Shown here: piece by piece, positions 1 to 8,502 of the stretch | Layout: each line of letters opens with the position of its first letter | How positions within the stretch are numbered: the stretch's first letter is position 1 | Source: Litorimonas sp963972195 | GTDB lineage: Bacteria > Pseudomonadota > Alphaproteobacteria > Caulobacterales > Maricaulaceae | Assembly: GCA_963972195.1 (NCBI GenBank) | Contig: CAXATH010000002.1 | Coordinates: 124,001 to 188,000 of the forward strand | Reading direction: 5' to 3' | DNA length: 64,000 nucleotides | Position numbers and translations under genes: made by a program | Notes under the pieces: generated by a model | Told to the model about the DNA's origin: nothing | The model's input: only the letters and a program-made list of their open reading frames with translations | Databases searched by the model: none

Positions 1-1236
1 GAGAAATCCGGCAAAGAGAACTGTGGCAAAAACAAGCGCGAAGGCGAGAGGAACGAAAAGCGTACCATCTGCGCGTCCAAGCGCGTTCAATTCTGCCGCA
101 AAAAGACCCGCAACGGCCACGGCGACAATACCCCTCGGCGCGATGAAACTGATGAGAAGGCTCTCTTTCCAGCTCAAGCCGGAAAAAATCGTCGAGATCA
201 TCACGGCAATCGGACGCACGAAGAACATCATGGCAAAGACAAAGGCCAGGACGCGCCAGTTTGTCACGAACTCTGTCAGAATGGCCGGCGTCAGAGTGGC
301 CGTCAAAATCACAAACACACCGGAGACCAGGATAATGGCGATATTCTCCTTGAACCGGCGCATTTCAACCATGGAGGCGAATTTGGTATTGGCCATGGTC
401 ATACCGAGGGCCGTCACAGCGAGCAGTCCGGTTTCGTCCGCTAGACGGTTGGCAATAACATAAATGAGAAGCACCCAAGCCAAGACCACAGGCGCTTTGA
501 GGTATTCGGGAATATGACCGCGGCGGAAAGCCCAGGCCAGACCATATCCGGACACGATACCGACGAGCGTTCCGAAAATTGCGGCAAAAGCAAGCTTGCC
601 AAAGACGAAGAACATGGAGGCTTCGGTGAGCGAGAAGCGAATGAACTCGTACCCGCCGACGGCAAAAAGTGCGCCCAATGGGTCGTTTACAATCCCTTCC
701 CATTTGAGAACGTTGGCAGGACGGGACTTCAGATGCGCCTGACGGAGGAGGGGCATGATAACCGTTGGGCCTGTCACGATGAACAAGCCGCCGACCATTA
801 TCGAAATATCCCAGGCCAAACCGACAATATAGTGGGCGGCGAGCGTTCCCAGAACCCAGGCAATCGGGGCAGCGACAAAAACCATGCGTCCCACAGCTTG
901 GCGCGCGTCACTAAGATCTTTGAACCGGAGATTCATGCCCCCTTCAAAAAGGATGATGGCCACCGCCAGTCCAATCATCGGGCGATAAAGATCGCCGAAG
1001 TCATTCACTGGGTCGAGTCTCAATTGCTCGAAAAAATGTTCTATGGGCCCGGGCAGGTTAAAGCCCAGTAGATAGCCTAGCAAAGGACCGAAAATCAGTC
1101 CGGCAATCGCCATGAGGACAATCGCCGGGCGCTGCAAACGCCAGGCAAGCCACTGAGCCCCTATGCCTAAACCGCCGATCAAGGCAATTTTAAGAGGGAG
1201 CGCGCTTATCGCGTGATGGGCAATATCAACCGCCAT
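1..1236 (-). CDS. NhaP-type (CPA1) Na+/H+ antiporter, C-terminus cut by window edge
   Basis: Integral membrane cation:proton antiporter. The frame begins at an ATG at 1236 and stays open to base 1, giving 412 codons and no stop, so the gene is partial at its 3' end. The translation is a string of hydrophobic helices with CPA1 hallmarks: ILFEGGMNL (about residue 95), the short motif GPTVIMPLLR (about 153) where NhaP proteins have the conserved TDP/GPT helix, and SFIAPRGIVAVAVAG near residue 370, the family signature. What remains is the transport domain; any cytoplasmic tail lies outside the window. Family and likely role (Na+ or K+ for H+ exchange, pH and salt homeostasis) are secure; the ion is an inference. 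It points away from the neighbouring 1337-1897 gene, which is on the same strand upstream. Confidence 0.9.
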   Translation of the reverse strand, partial: MAVDIAHHAISALPLKIALIGGLGIGAQWLAWRLQRPAIVLMAIAGLIFGPLLGYLLGFNLPGPIEHFFEQLRLDPVNDFGDLYRPMIGLAVAIILFEGGMNLRFKDLSDARQAVGRMVFVAAPIAWVLGTLAAHYIVGLAWDISIMVGGLFIVTGPTVIMPLLRQAHLKSRPANVLKWEGIVNDPLGALFAVGGYEFIRFSLTEASMFFVFGKLAFAAIFGTLVGIVSGYGLAWAFRRGHIPEYLKAPVVLAWVLLIYVIANRLADETGLLAVTALGMTMANTKFASMVEMRRFKENIAIILVSGVFVILTATLTPAILTEFVTNWRVLAFVFAMMFFVRPIAVMISTIFSGLSWKESLLISFIAPRGIVAVAVAGLFAAELNALGRADGTLFVPLAFALVFATVLFAGFL

Positions 1237-1336
1237 GCTAATCCTTTATCAAACTCGAAAGTCTCGATTTACAAGTCGGGCATGGCCTACATTGCCACCG
1301 GAACTCCGGCGATTCACGCAACAGCCCGCTACTAAA

Positions 1337-1897
1337 CTACGCGCCCATTCTCAAAATATCAAACCCGATATCCGTATTTCCGTAATCCCCATTGTCATAG
1401 GAATCGACGCCGTCCTGGAAATAATCCATTAAATGTTCATATAACCCTTCAATCAAAGCGCCCATTTCAATATCATTAATCGGTAAGTTGAGTGTATGTT
1501 CCCGGCCTTTTCCTGCGCTGATATACATTTTACCCCCTTCTTTTCGGCACGTAATGACCAAACGCATGTAATCGCCGAACTTTGTGATTGCGACAGCGAG
1601 ACCAAAGCTAATGGGCTCTAGCGGCAAAAACCCTTTGCCCGAGACAGAAAAAGCGGCAGATCCCGCATTTACTGCCGCAAAGGGGCCCGTTGGCGGGACC
1701 AAAAAAACGCATATACGGTCTTCATCCAGAAACAGGCAAAATTCATCACGCAGGGTCTCGGCCACATTGCGTATTTGTGAATAATTGTGAAAGCTGCGGT
1801 TTCCATAAGTCTGGGCGGCCTCGGCCAGTTTCTCCAGACGGCTTGGATTTGCGGGAGCCTTCGCCGCCTCTTTGGAGTGTGCCGTCTTTTTTGTCAT
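1337..1897 (-). CDS. Conserved hypothetical cytoplasmic protein
   Basis: Unrecognised protein of 186 residues. I take the ATG at 1897 because AAGGA lies six bases upstream; an in-frame ATG at 1975 would add 26 residues but has no comparable ribosome site. The first 30 residues are Lys/Ala-rich and probably disordered. The body alternates beta-like segments (FCLFLDEDRICVFLVPP, then a Phe/Val-rich strand and LVITCRKEGGKMYISAG) and ends with an amphipathic helix (LIEGLYEHLMDYFQDG) and an acidic, Gly/Asn-rich tail. No signal peptide or membrane helix is visible. The strand-strand-helix pattern recalls small YbjN-like or secretion-chaperone-like folds, but that is only an impression. Confidence 0.7.
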   Translation of the reverse strand: MTKKTAHSKEAAKAPANPSRLEKLAEAAQTYGNRSFHNYSQIRNVAETLRDEFCLFLDEDRICVFLVPPTGPFAAVNAGSAAFSVSGKGFLPLEPISFGLAVAITKFGDYMRLVITCRKEGGKMYISAGKGREHTLNLPINDIEMGALIEGLYEHLMDYFQDGVDSYDNGDYGNTDIGFDILRMGA

Positions 1898-1999
1898 GTC
1901 ACGTCCTTCATTCGCATTAATCTGTAGGCCTAACTCATTTTTACGGGGATTGGCATAAAAATTGTATGTCTTCACCTATATTCACTTGTGGAGAAAATA

Positions 2000-2563
2000 A
2001 TGAGACAGTCTGCGAAAATTGCTGTTTTAAGCGTAATGGGTCTGGCCATGACAGGCTGCGCGCAATTGGGCGCTGTCGGAGATTTTGCCTGGAATGCCAC
2101 GGAAAATACCGCCAATTTCTTCTATAAACCGGTGGCCACCCTGCTTCGCCCGTCTCCCGAACAGACATATGTTTTTGATAACACGCAGGCCTATGACGTT
2201 GTGATGTATGAACAACCCGTCGCTGATCAGGGCCGGACTGGTCATAGCCATATTGCGGTGCAGGACTATAATCTGGAGACGACTGAACCGTCTTATGCAG
2301 GAACAGCAGCGCAAAATGCTGAAATAACAGGCACCGGATATTATCAATCCGAACCCCTTCCGAAAATTCCCGATATTTCCTTTGCCAAGGTCGGAGGCGG
2401 ATCGAACATGCAGGACTGGCTGTCCTGTGAAGAAAAAGCGGGTGGCTATCTGTATTGGGAAGACGGCAAAGGCTACGCGCTCGACCCGACCTTTGAAAGC
2501 TGTATGCGCGGTATGGATTATGCGCTGGAGAGCGAAATTGCAGAGGAGAACAGCGCGCTCTAG
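2000..2563 (+). CDS. Putative lipoprotein, unknown function
   Basis: Exported lipoprotein of 187 residues. The ATG at 2000 has GGAG seven bases upstream, better than a GTG at 1988. The N-terminus is a lipoprotein signal peptide with a lipobox ending AMTGC, acylated Cys20. The mature part contains NFFYKPVATLLRPSPEQTYVFDN, several Tyr-rich stretches and a C-terminal part with two cysteines (LSCEEKAGGYLYWEDGKGYALDPTFESCMRG) that could form a disulfide. I do not recognise the family. The stop codon overlaps the end of the convergent N-acyltransferase gene by four bases, so the two transcripts meet tail to tail. Confidence 0.75.
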   Translation: MRQSAKIAVLSVMGLAMTGCAQLGAVGDFAWNATENTANFFYKPVATLLRPSPEQTYVFDNTQAYDVVMYEQPVADQGRTGHSHIAVQDYNLETTEPSYAGTAAQNAEITGTGYYQSEPLPKIPDISFAKVGGGSNMQDWLSCEEKAGGYLYWEDGKGYALDPTFESCMRGMDYALESEIAEENSAL

Positions 2564-3714
2564 CTCTCCTTTTTCTTGAACGGCGTGTGCTCCCCTAAAA
2601 TCTCGATTTCGTGCTCGACGGCTTGACGCTCTCGAACCAGATAATCTTCTACTGCGGCTCGCAAACCTGGATGGGCCAGATAGTGCGCGCTATGCGTCGC
2701 TACAGGTTCGTACCCCCGCGATAGCTTGTGCTCGCCTTGCGCGCCGGCTTCGACGCGCGGCAAACCTCTTTCAAGTCCGGCTTCTATGGCTTGATAATAG
2801 CATAGTTCGAAATGCAGGAAGGGTTTGTCGATGAGCGCCCCCCAATTGCGTCCATATAGCGCGTCGGACCCAATAAAATTCAGGGCCGCCGCGACGGGAT
2901 CGCCGTCCATCCAGGCCATGACAAGACAAATATCGTCACGCATCGTCTCTTGCATCCGGGCGAAAAATTCGCGGTTCAAATAGGGCCTGCCCCATTTACG
3001 CTGCCCGGTATCCAGATAGCACTGGTAAAACACGTCCCAATGCTCGTCTTTCAGATTATCGCCCGTCAGCCGCTTTATGACGACCCCGTCCTGCGCGGCC
3101 TTTCGTTCTTTGCGTATGTTCTTTCGTTTGCGACTGGTCAGGCTCGCAAGGAAGTCGTCAAAATCCTTATAGTCGCGATTGATGAAATGAAATTGCCTGT
3201 CCTCACGTGTGGAAAAGCCCATATCATTTAATATCTTGCGGTCATTTTCCTGTAGGAATGTCAGGTGAATGCCCGACATCTCCCATTGTTGACAGGCTGA
3301 GACCATGGCCGTGACCAAGGCCTGTTTATGGGCGGCGGATTTTGCGAGCAGCCGCGGGCCGCCCGCCGGGGTAAAGGGGACGGAACATTGCAGTTTCGGA
3401 TAATAGTGCCCGCCGGCGCGGGCCAGGGCGTCTGCCCAGCCATGATCAAAGACATATTCGCCCTGACTATGGAGCTTGGCATAAAGCGGGGCCGCGCCGA
3501 GTGACTTGCCGTGTTCATCCTCGAGCCAGATGTGACGCGGACTCCAGCCCGTTTCCTCTGCCGCGCATCCGCTCTCTTCTAGCGCGTGCAGAAATCGCCA
3601 ACTCACAAACGGATGAGAGCCCTCTGGTAAATGGGCGTCCCACTCGGCCTCTTTCACCTCATTGATTTGGGTGAGAATACGGGCGTTGAATGTTTTGGAA
3701 GACGGCTCCATCAT
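2560..3714 (-). CDS. GNAT-fold N-acyltransferase, DUF482/COG3146 (FemAB-like) family
   Basis: Cytoplasmic N-acyltransferase of the peptidoglycan-bridge-enzyme-like family (PF04339). Length, 384 residues, is normal. Family signatures are visible: HPFVSWRFLHALEESGC (about 32), the APLYAKLHSQGEYVFDHGWADA block (about 94), the YYPKLQCSVPFTPAGGPRLL block, LTSRKRKNIRKERK (about 190) and the EAGAQGEHKLSRGY segment near 325. The acceptor substrate is not established for this family and cannot be read from the sequence. The NUDIX gene lies 18 bases upstream on the same strand, so the two are probably cotranscribed. A second in-frame ATG one codon downstream could equally be the start. Confidence 0.9.
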   Translation of the reverse strand: MMEPSSKTFNARILTQINEVKEAEWDAHLPEGSHPFVSWRFLHALEESGCAAEETGWSPRHIWLEDEHGKSLGAAPLYAKLHSQGEYVFDHGWADALARAGGHYYPKLQCSVPFTPAGGPRLLAKSAAHKQALVTAMVSACQQWEMSGIHLTFLQENDRKILNDMGFSTREDRQFHFINRDYKDFDDFLASLTSRKRKNIRKERKAAQDGVVIKRLTGDNLKDEHWDVFYQCYLDTGQRKWGRPYLNREFFARMQETMRDDICLVMAWMDGDPVAAALNFIGSDALYGRNWGALIDKPFLHFELCYYQAIEAGLERGLPRVEAGAQGEHKLSRGYEPVATHSAHYLAHPGLRAAVEDYLVRERQAVEHEIEILGEHTPFKKKES

Positions 3715-3732
3715 AATTCTTACGGCCAGACC

Positions 3733-4305
3733 CTAATCAAGTTCACCTGAAATCTGTAGAAGACGGAGTTTGTATACAGCCGCAATCGTCATGCAGTCTG
3801 TAATTCGTCCGGCCTCGATATGGGTAATCGCATCTTTGATCGTCAGTTTGAGCTGCGAAATATCTTCGGACCCTTCCGGCTCCGTTTTGCCTTCAGTGAG
3901 GCCGGTGGCGAGATAGATCTGTCCCCACTCATCCGTGATGGAATTAGACGTGTGCACATCGAAAAGGTGGGTGAGGGTATCGGCCGTCAAGCCGGTTTCT
4001 TCTTTCAGTTCCCGCCGCGCCGCCTGGATCATGTCTTCGCCTTCAGGGACGCCGCCTTCGGGAATTTCCCAGCTATATTGGTCAAGGGCGTAGCGGGTCT
4101 GACCGACCATCCAGATCTTTCCGTCCTGATAGGGGATAATTCCAACCGCGCGGTTTTTGAACCGGACGACCCCGTAAATGCCCTCCGATCCATCCGGCAG
4201 TTCAACGGGATTCGCCTCCACCCGCATCCACGGATTTTCATAAATGGTCTCGGAAGATTTTGTCACCCAAGGATTAGGCGGGGAAGGGGGAAGCGGCTGG
4301 GTCAT
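3733..4305 (-). CDS. NUDIX hydrolase, ADP-ribose pyrophosphatase type
   Basis: Cytosolic NUDIX hydrolase of 190 residues. The box G-x5-E-x7-R-E-L-x-E-E-x-G-L is exact (GGVPEGEDMIQAARRELKEE followed by TGL, about residues 83-105), supplying the Mg2+-binding glutamates. Around it, QTRYALDQYSWEIPEGGV just before the box and the later LFDVHTSNSITDEWGQIYLATGL segment are typical of the ADP-ribose pyrophosphatase (NudF) group, so ADP-ribose or a related nucleoside diphosphate sugar is the likely substrate. The residues downstream that distinguish ADP-ribose enzymes from others cannot be judged by eye. Same strand and 18 bases from the DUF482 gene. Confidence 0.88.
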   Translation of the reverse strand: MTQPLPPSPPNPWVTKSSETIYENPWMRVEANPVELPDGSEGIYGVVRFKNRAVGIIPYQDGKIWMVGQTRYALDQYSWEIPEGGVPEGEDMIQAARRELKEETGLTADTLTHLFDVHTSNSITDEWGQIYLATGLTEGKTEPEGSEDISQLKLTIKDAITHIEAGRITDCMTIAAVYKLRLLQISGELD

Positions 4306-4357
4306 GAAGAGGGTTTAGCGAATGCACGGCGCGGGTAAAGGGGCCGCGTGCGCCTCC

Positions 4358-4448
4358 TGGAGGTGAGGATGGGATTCGAACCCACGTTAGGCTACAAACC
4401 TAAACACGCTTTCCAAGCGTGCGCCTTAAACCACTCGGCCACCTCACC
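4358..4448 (-). tRNA. tRNA-Ser (anticodon GGA)
   Basis: Read on the minus strand it starts GGTGAGGTGGCCGAGTGG and folds into a full cloverleaf: acceptor GGTGAGG/CCTCACC, anticodon stem CACGC/GCGTG around loop TTGGAAA (anticodon GGA, codons UCC/UCU), a long class II variable arm (TTAGG...CCTAA) and a T arm with GTTCGAATC. The CCA end is encoded (4358-4360). The discriminator base (4361 on the plus strand) reads as U73, whereas bacterial serine tRNAs usually carry G73. Confidence 0.95.
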
Positions 4449-4655
4449 TTTTCAGGCAAAATACGCGTCAACACTGAGTGTAGCGTGACGAAGGCGCGCC
4501 TATATCCCGAACAAATTGATTTCTCAAGCCCGTAAGCGAGATATTCGCACCCATTATTTCGTCAGCTGTGACAATAAACTTGAATTTCACGCGTGCGATC
4601 TGCCCCATGTTCACACGCCCTAGCCAATTGTCGTCAGTTTGATAAACCTTCGCAA

Positions 4656-5414
4656 ATGACTTCTACGGATTTTCAGCCCTATCTATCTGTTGCGGCGACG
4701 CATCGAAACAATCTTCTCTTCTTTGGCGACCATGCGTCAAAACACATTCCGGCGGAATACAAGAATTTGGGTCTCGAAAATGAAGATCTGACCCGTCATA
4801 TAGCCTGGGATATCGGCACCGAAACGGTCATTCGGGAGCTTTGCGCCCATTTCGGGTGTGCGGGCCATATTGCGGCCGTGTCGCGCCTCGTCATTGACTT
4901 TAATCGGGACAGCGCCTCAAGCTCCGCTATTCCCGCAGTGACAGATACGACTGTCGTGCCCGGCAATCAGAACGTGTCCAATGCAGAGAAATCACGAAGA
5001 ATTGAACGCTATTACGAGCCCTATCATCAGGCACTGGGACAAAAGATCGAGAGTTTGGACACGCCCTTTGTGATATCGATACACAGCTTTACGCCCAAAC
5101 CCTATAACGGCCCCTACCGGCCCACAGAGATCGGTCTATTGGTGAAAGATGATGAGAAAAGCGCCGATCAGCTTGTTCAGAGTTTTTCGCGTCTGAACAA
5201 AAGAAAAGGCGACCGGAATTTCGCCGTTGGTATAAATGAACCTTATTCCGCCTATGATCTGAACTATACAGTGGACCGCCATGTCGGGCCGAGGGGTTTG
5301 CGGCATCTTGCAATAGAGATTAGGCAGGACCATATTGATAGTGAAGAGAAGGCCAAGGATATTGCGGCAGTGCTCGCGAACCGGCTTGAACCTGTTCTGA
5401 ACCTGTCTGAATAA
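4656..5414 (+). CDS. N-formylglutamate amidohydrolase family protein
   Basis: Zinc-dependent amidohydrolase of the N-formylglutamate deformylase family (PF05013), about 252 residues from the ATG at 4656; an in-frame GTG at 4593 would add 21 residues of unconvincing sequence. Diagnostic parts are FFGDHASKHIPAEY near the start (the H and D/E of this block are the expected zinc ligands), DIGTETVIRELC, SRLVIDFNRD, VISIHSFTP and the C-terminal LAIEIRQDHI with its conserved Glu. In histidine degradation HutG releases formate from N-formylglutamate, but no hut genes are nearby, so this stand-alone member may act on another formyl or N-acyl amino acid. No strong Shine-Dalgarno is seen. Confidence 0.88.
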   Translation: MTSTDFQPYLSVAATHRNNLLFFGDHASKHIPAEYKNLGLENEDLTRHIAWDIGTETVIRELCAHFGCAGHIAAVSRLVIDFNRDSASSSAIPAVTDTTVVPGNQNVSNAEKSRRIERYYEPYHQALGQKIESLDTPFVISIHSFTPKPYNGPYRPTEIGLLVKDDEKSADQLVQSFSRLNKRKGDRNFAVGINEPYSAYDLNYTVDRHVGPRGLRHLAIEIRQDHIDSEEKAKDIAAVLANRLEPVLNLSE

Positions 5415-5452
5415 CCAAGCTTTCTTATCATATTTGGCTTAAGGAGATTACA

Positions 5453-6028
5453 ATGCTCGCCACCATCGATAAACATCACGTAAATGGCAATTCCATGTTC
5501 GGCGACATTCCGGACGGGATGCAGCAGGTTCAGTTCGGCATGGGCTGTTTCTGGGGCGCAGAACGTATTTTGTGGAAACTGGACGGCGTTCACGTCACCT
5601 CTGTCGGCTATGCGGGCGGGACGCATCCTTCGCCCGATTATAGACTTGTCTGCTCCGGTTCGACCGGACATGCCGAAATGGTACATGTTGTCTATGATCC
5701 GAAAGTCATTTCATTCGAAGAGCTGTTAAAGGTCTTTTTCGAAAATCACGATCCGACACAAGGCAATCGCCAAGGTAATGACCGCGGCACCCAATATCGC
5801 AGCGCGATTTATACTTATACGGACGCCCAGATGAGCGCCGCAAAAGAAGCCGCCAAACGTTACGAAGAAGCGTATGGCCGCTCTGTGACAACGGAGATTC
5901 GCGAAGCGCCGAAATACTATCCGGCAGAGGATTATCATCAGCAATATCTTGCCAAGAACCCGCAAGGCTATTGCATGCACGGCCCCACAGGGGTGACCTG
6001 TCCGATACCGGAACGCGCCAGCGCTTAA
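5453..6028 (+). CDS. msrA: Peptide-methionine (S)-S-oxide reductase
   Basis: Cytosolic repair enzyme reducing methionine-S-sulfoxide. Starts at ATG 5453 behind a strong AAGGAG. The catalytic motif GMGCFWGAERILW (about residues 29-41) holds the nucleophilic Cys; also visible are VGYAGG, HAEMVHVVYDP, FFENHDPTQGNRQGNDRGTQYRS split over two blocks, and YHQQYLAKNPQGYC near the end. Two further cysteines in the tail (CMHGPTGVTC) are placed to act as resolving residues in the disulfide relay. Length, 191 residues, is ordinary. It is monocistronic, ending at a bidirectional terminator shared with the convergent nitroreductase. Confidence 0.96.
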   Translation: MLATIDKHHVNGNSMFGDIPDGMQQVQFGMGCFWGAERILWKLDGVHVTSVGYAGGTHPSPDYRLVCSGSTGHAEMVHVVYDPKVISFEELLKVFFENHDPTQGNRQGNDRGTQYRSAIYTYTDAQMSAAKEAAKRYEEAYGRSVTTEIREAPKYYPAEDYHQQYLAKNPQGYCMHGPTGVTCPIPERASA

Positions 6029-6050
6029 TCGGCCATAACCATTTTAAACA

Positions 6051-6076
6051 AAAGGCGCCTCTTGGGCGCCTTTTTT
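6051..6076. terminator. Bidirectional rho-independent terminator (msrA / nitroreductase)
   Basis: AAAGGCGCC, short loop, GGCGCCTTTTTTATTT. A-runs on one side and T-runs on the other make it work for both convergent genes. Confidence 0.9.
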
Positions 6077-6098
6077 ATTTTCTGCGTCTAAAATTTGT

Positions 6099-6761
6099 CT
6101 AGTCAAAGAATTTGACGGCTTCGCCTAGCTCGATCCGGTCTGTACGGGCAGCGTTGGCGGGATGGTTAGGGTCTTCATATCCAAAAGACATGCCAAATAA
6201 AATGCCTTTGGAGTCCGGGATATCCAGAAGCTTTTCGACTTCATCGGGAAATTGCCCTAGCGCGCCCTGCATACAGCTTTGAATACCGTTTTCCGCAAAA
6301 AGCAGGTTCAGCGTTTGCGCGTAAATGCCGACATCCACCGCGCCCATAATTCCCATATAGGTTTCCATGGTGAAAAAGACGGCATGAGGCGCGTCAAAAA
6401 ACTGCCAGTTGCGGAGCATGGCCATGTTCCGGGCCTGTTTATCCTCACGTTTGATATCCATGGCGGAATAAAGTGCATTGGCGGAGCCGAATTGCCGTTG
6501 CCGATGTTCATCCTGATAGCGCGTGACCCAATCAAACTTCGGATTCGGGGGATTGCCGGACATGACGGATTTCAGCATGGCGTTGGAGACTTTGTCACGC
6601 ATCTCACCGCTCACAACAAGCGGCTCCCAGGGCTGCACATTGCAATTTGACGGCGACATTTGGGCCTGCGTGAAAATAGATTTCAATAGCTCTGGATCAA
6701 CCGGGTCAGGTTTGAACCCGCGAACAGAGTAGCGGTTATCGAGAAGGGTTTTCACGGTCAT
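6099..6761 (-). CDS. Nitroreductase family FMN oxidoreductase
   Basis: FMN-dependent NAD(P)H oxidoreductase of the nitroreductase superfamily, 220 residues. The N-terminal RYSVRGFKPDPVD (FMN phosphate-binding Arg/Ser), SPSNCNVQPWEPLVVSG, and the C-terminal GILFGMSFGYEDPNHPANAARTDR in two parts are standard for the NfsB/PnbA-like group. The block YMGIMGAVDVGIYAQTLNL lies at the dimer/active site. Physiological substrate is not predictable; quinones, flavins and nitroaromatics are all typical. The acyl-CoA ligase gene lies 39 bases upstream on the same strand, so cotranscription is likely. Confidence 0.9.
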   Translation of the reverse strand: MTVKTLLDNRYSVRGFKPDPVDPELLKSIFTQAQMSPSNCNVQPWEPLVVSGEMRDKVSNAMLKSVMSGNPPNPKFDWVTRYQDEHRQRQFGSANALYSAMDIKREDKQARNMAMLRNWQFFDAPHAVFFTMETYMGIMGAVDVGIYAQTLNLLFAENGIQSCMQGALGQFPDEVEKLLDIPDSKGILFGMSFGYEDPNHPANAARTDRIELGEAVKFFD

Positions 6762-6800
6762 ATTTTATCCTGGTTTTTCAGTGTTCAAACTATTCGGCCC

Positions 6801-8465
6801 TTAGACAGTCTGGCGCAGTGCCTTCTTGTCGATCTTTCCGACTGGCGTCAGAGGAATAGAGTCAATGATATGAACGTGTTTCGGAACCTTATAAGGCGCC
6901 ATAGCCTCTCTACAGAACTGAATGATTTTTTCTGTCACTGAGTCGGGATTGTCATTTTTGTGCTTTGCAGAGAGCTCGACGAAGAGATGGACAATGTCGT
7001 TGCCGGGGCGCTCTGCATCTTCAGAGCCAACGACCGCGCAGGCCGCGACCTCTGGCAAAGCGCAGAGTTTGTCTTCGACCTCGACCGAGAAAACCTTATA
7101 TCCGCCCACAATCAGCATGTCCTTGGCGCGGTCACACAGGAAAATATACCCGTCCTCATCCATATAGCCAACATCGCCGGAAAACATATATCGTTCTCCG
7201 TCTATCTCGCGCAGGGCATGAGCCGTTTGCTCCGGCAGATTGAGGTAGCCTTTCATGACTTGCGGACCGGAACAGACGATTTCGCCGGGTTCCCCAATCG
7301 GCATATCCCGTTCGCCTGTTTCAATATCGCGGATGCGAACGGTAACCCCCGGCATGGGGATGCCGACAGAACCGAGTTTGTAGCGTTTCGGCGGATGCCC
7401 TGTATAACAGGGGCTTGTCTCGGTCATTCCGAAAACATCGGAGATTTTGCCTTTGCCGATTATCGCGGAAAGCGCGTCGTAACTCGTCCGGGTCAAAGGC
7501 GCCGCCCCGGTGAGAGCGGTCTTGAGCTGGGAAAATTCGGATTTTGCAAAATTGGGATTGGCAGACATCATGTCATATAGCGCTGGCACGCCTGCCATAA
7601 TCGTCGGCGGGTAGGCCTTTATCTGCTGGCAGATAAAATCCGTGTCTCTCGGATTTGAAATGAGAACAAATAAACCGCCGAAGCGGGCTGTGGAGAGTGC
7701 ATTAGAGAGACCGGCGATATGAAACATGGGAAACGCGCTGATGATCGTTTCTTCGCCCTCTACCCATTCATTTATGGATGTCGTTTGGGCCGTGTTATGA
7801 AGAACGTTTCGATGGGATAACATAGCGCCTTTTGGCTTTCCCGTTGTCCCGCCCGTATATTGAATCATGAACGTGTCGTTCCAATGCACGTCTTTTTGTT
7901 CAAACGTTTCTTTGGCGGGATCGGTGAGGCCCAAATAGGTCAGCACGTCTACGCCCTTGATGTCTGGGCACTCAAATGGGGCGCGCGTTAGAAAATCTGC
8001 CGACCCTGTGACAATAACCGACTTAAGAGAGGGCGGAACCTCCGGCATTTTCGCCAACGCTCCGGCCAAATCGCTCAAAGAAATTACGATCTTGACCTTT
8101 CCGTCTTTTATTTGGTGCGCCAATTCTGGCGGGGCAAGCAGTGGAGAAAGTCCTGTTCCGATAGCCCCCATCTTGCTGATCGCGATAATGGCAATGGCGT
8201 ATTGGGGGATATTCGGCATGTGAAGGCCAATGACATCGCCGCGTTTAATCCCAAGAGCGGTCAAGGCATTGGCAAGCTGGTTGGCGGCTGTATTGAGCTC
8301 GGAATAAGAAATGACTTTGTCAAAATAGGCCAGGGCCGGAGCGTTCGGTCTCACCCTGGCATGGGTCTGAACATAGCTGCCAACGGGTAGATCTTCGAAG
8401 TCGGGCGTCTCTATGCCCAATTCCTCGTAAAAAGCGATCCATGGTTTCGCTATTTCAGCCTGCAT
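6801..8465 (-). CDS. AMP-binding acyl-CoA synthetase / ligase
   Basis: Adenylate-forming enzyme, 554 residues, that activates a carboxylate with ATP and transfers it to coenzyme A. The P-loop motif is YTGGTTGKPKGAMLSH (about 203-218); the A5-like GMTETSPCYTG, A7-like YMFSGDVGYMDEDGYIFLCD and the hinge DMLIVGGYKVFSVEVED follow in order, and the catalytic lysine motif is TPVGKIDKKALR at the C-terminus. The overall pattern resembles medium/long-chain fatty-acyl-CoA ligases (FadD family). No other beta-oxidation gene is adjacent; gshB lies 37 bases upstream on the same strand. Confidence 0.9.
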   Translation of the reverse strand: MQAEIAKPWIAFYEELGIETPDFEDLPVGSYVQTHARVRPNAPALAYFDKVISYSELNTAANQLANALTALGIKRGDVIGLHMPNIPQYAIAIIAISKMGAIGTGLSPLLAPPELAHQIKDGKVKIVISLSDLAGALAKMPEVPPSLKSVIVTGSADFLTRAPFECPDIKGVDVLTYLGLTDPAKETFEQKDVHWNDTFMIQYTGGTTGKPKGAMLSHRNVLHNTAQTTSINEWVEGEETIISAFPMFHIAGLSNALSTARFGGLFVLISNPRDTDFICQQIKAYPPTIMAGVPALYDMMSANPNFAKSEFSQLKTALTGAAPLTRTSYDALSAIIGKGKISDVFGMTETSPCYTGHPPKRYKLGSVGIPMPGVTVRIRDIETGERDMPIGEPGEIVCSGPQVMKGYLNLPEQTAHALREIDGERYMFSGDVGYMDEDGYIFLCDRAKDMLIVGGYKVFSVEVEDKLCALPEVAACAVVGSEDAERPGNDIVHLFVELSAKHKNDNPDSVTEKIIQFCREAMAPYKVPKHVHIIDSIPLTPVGKIDKKALRQTV

Positions 8466-8502
8466 AGTATTTTCCCGATATAGTCTCCGGTTTTGCGGAG
8501 TA

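Noticed and set aside
365..1071. Several open frames overlapping the 1-1236 gene on both strands
   Set aside because: They lie across the NhaP antiporter frame, which is conserved and continuous to the window edge.
6279..7580. Long plus-strand frames within the nitroreductase and acyl-CoA ligase genes
   Set aside because: Antisense to strongly conserved genes and without recognisable motifs.
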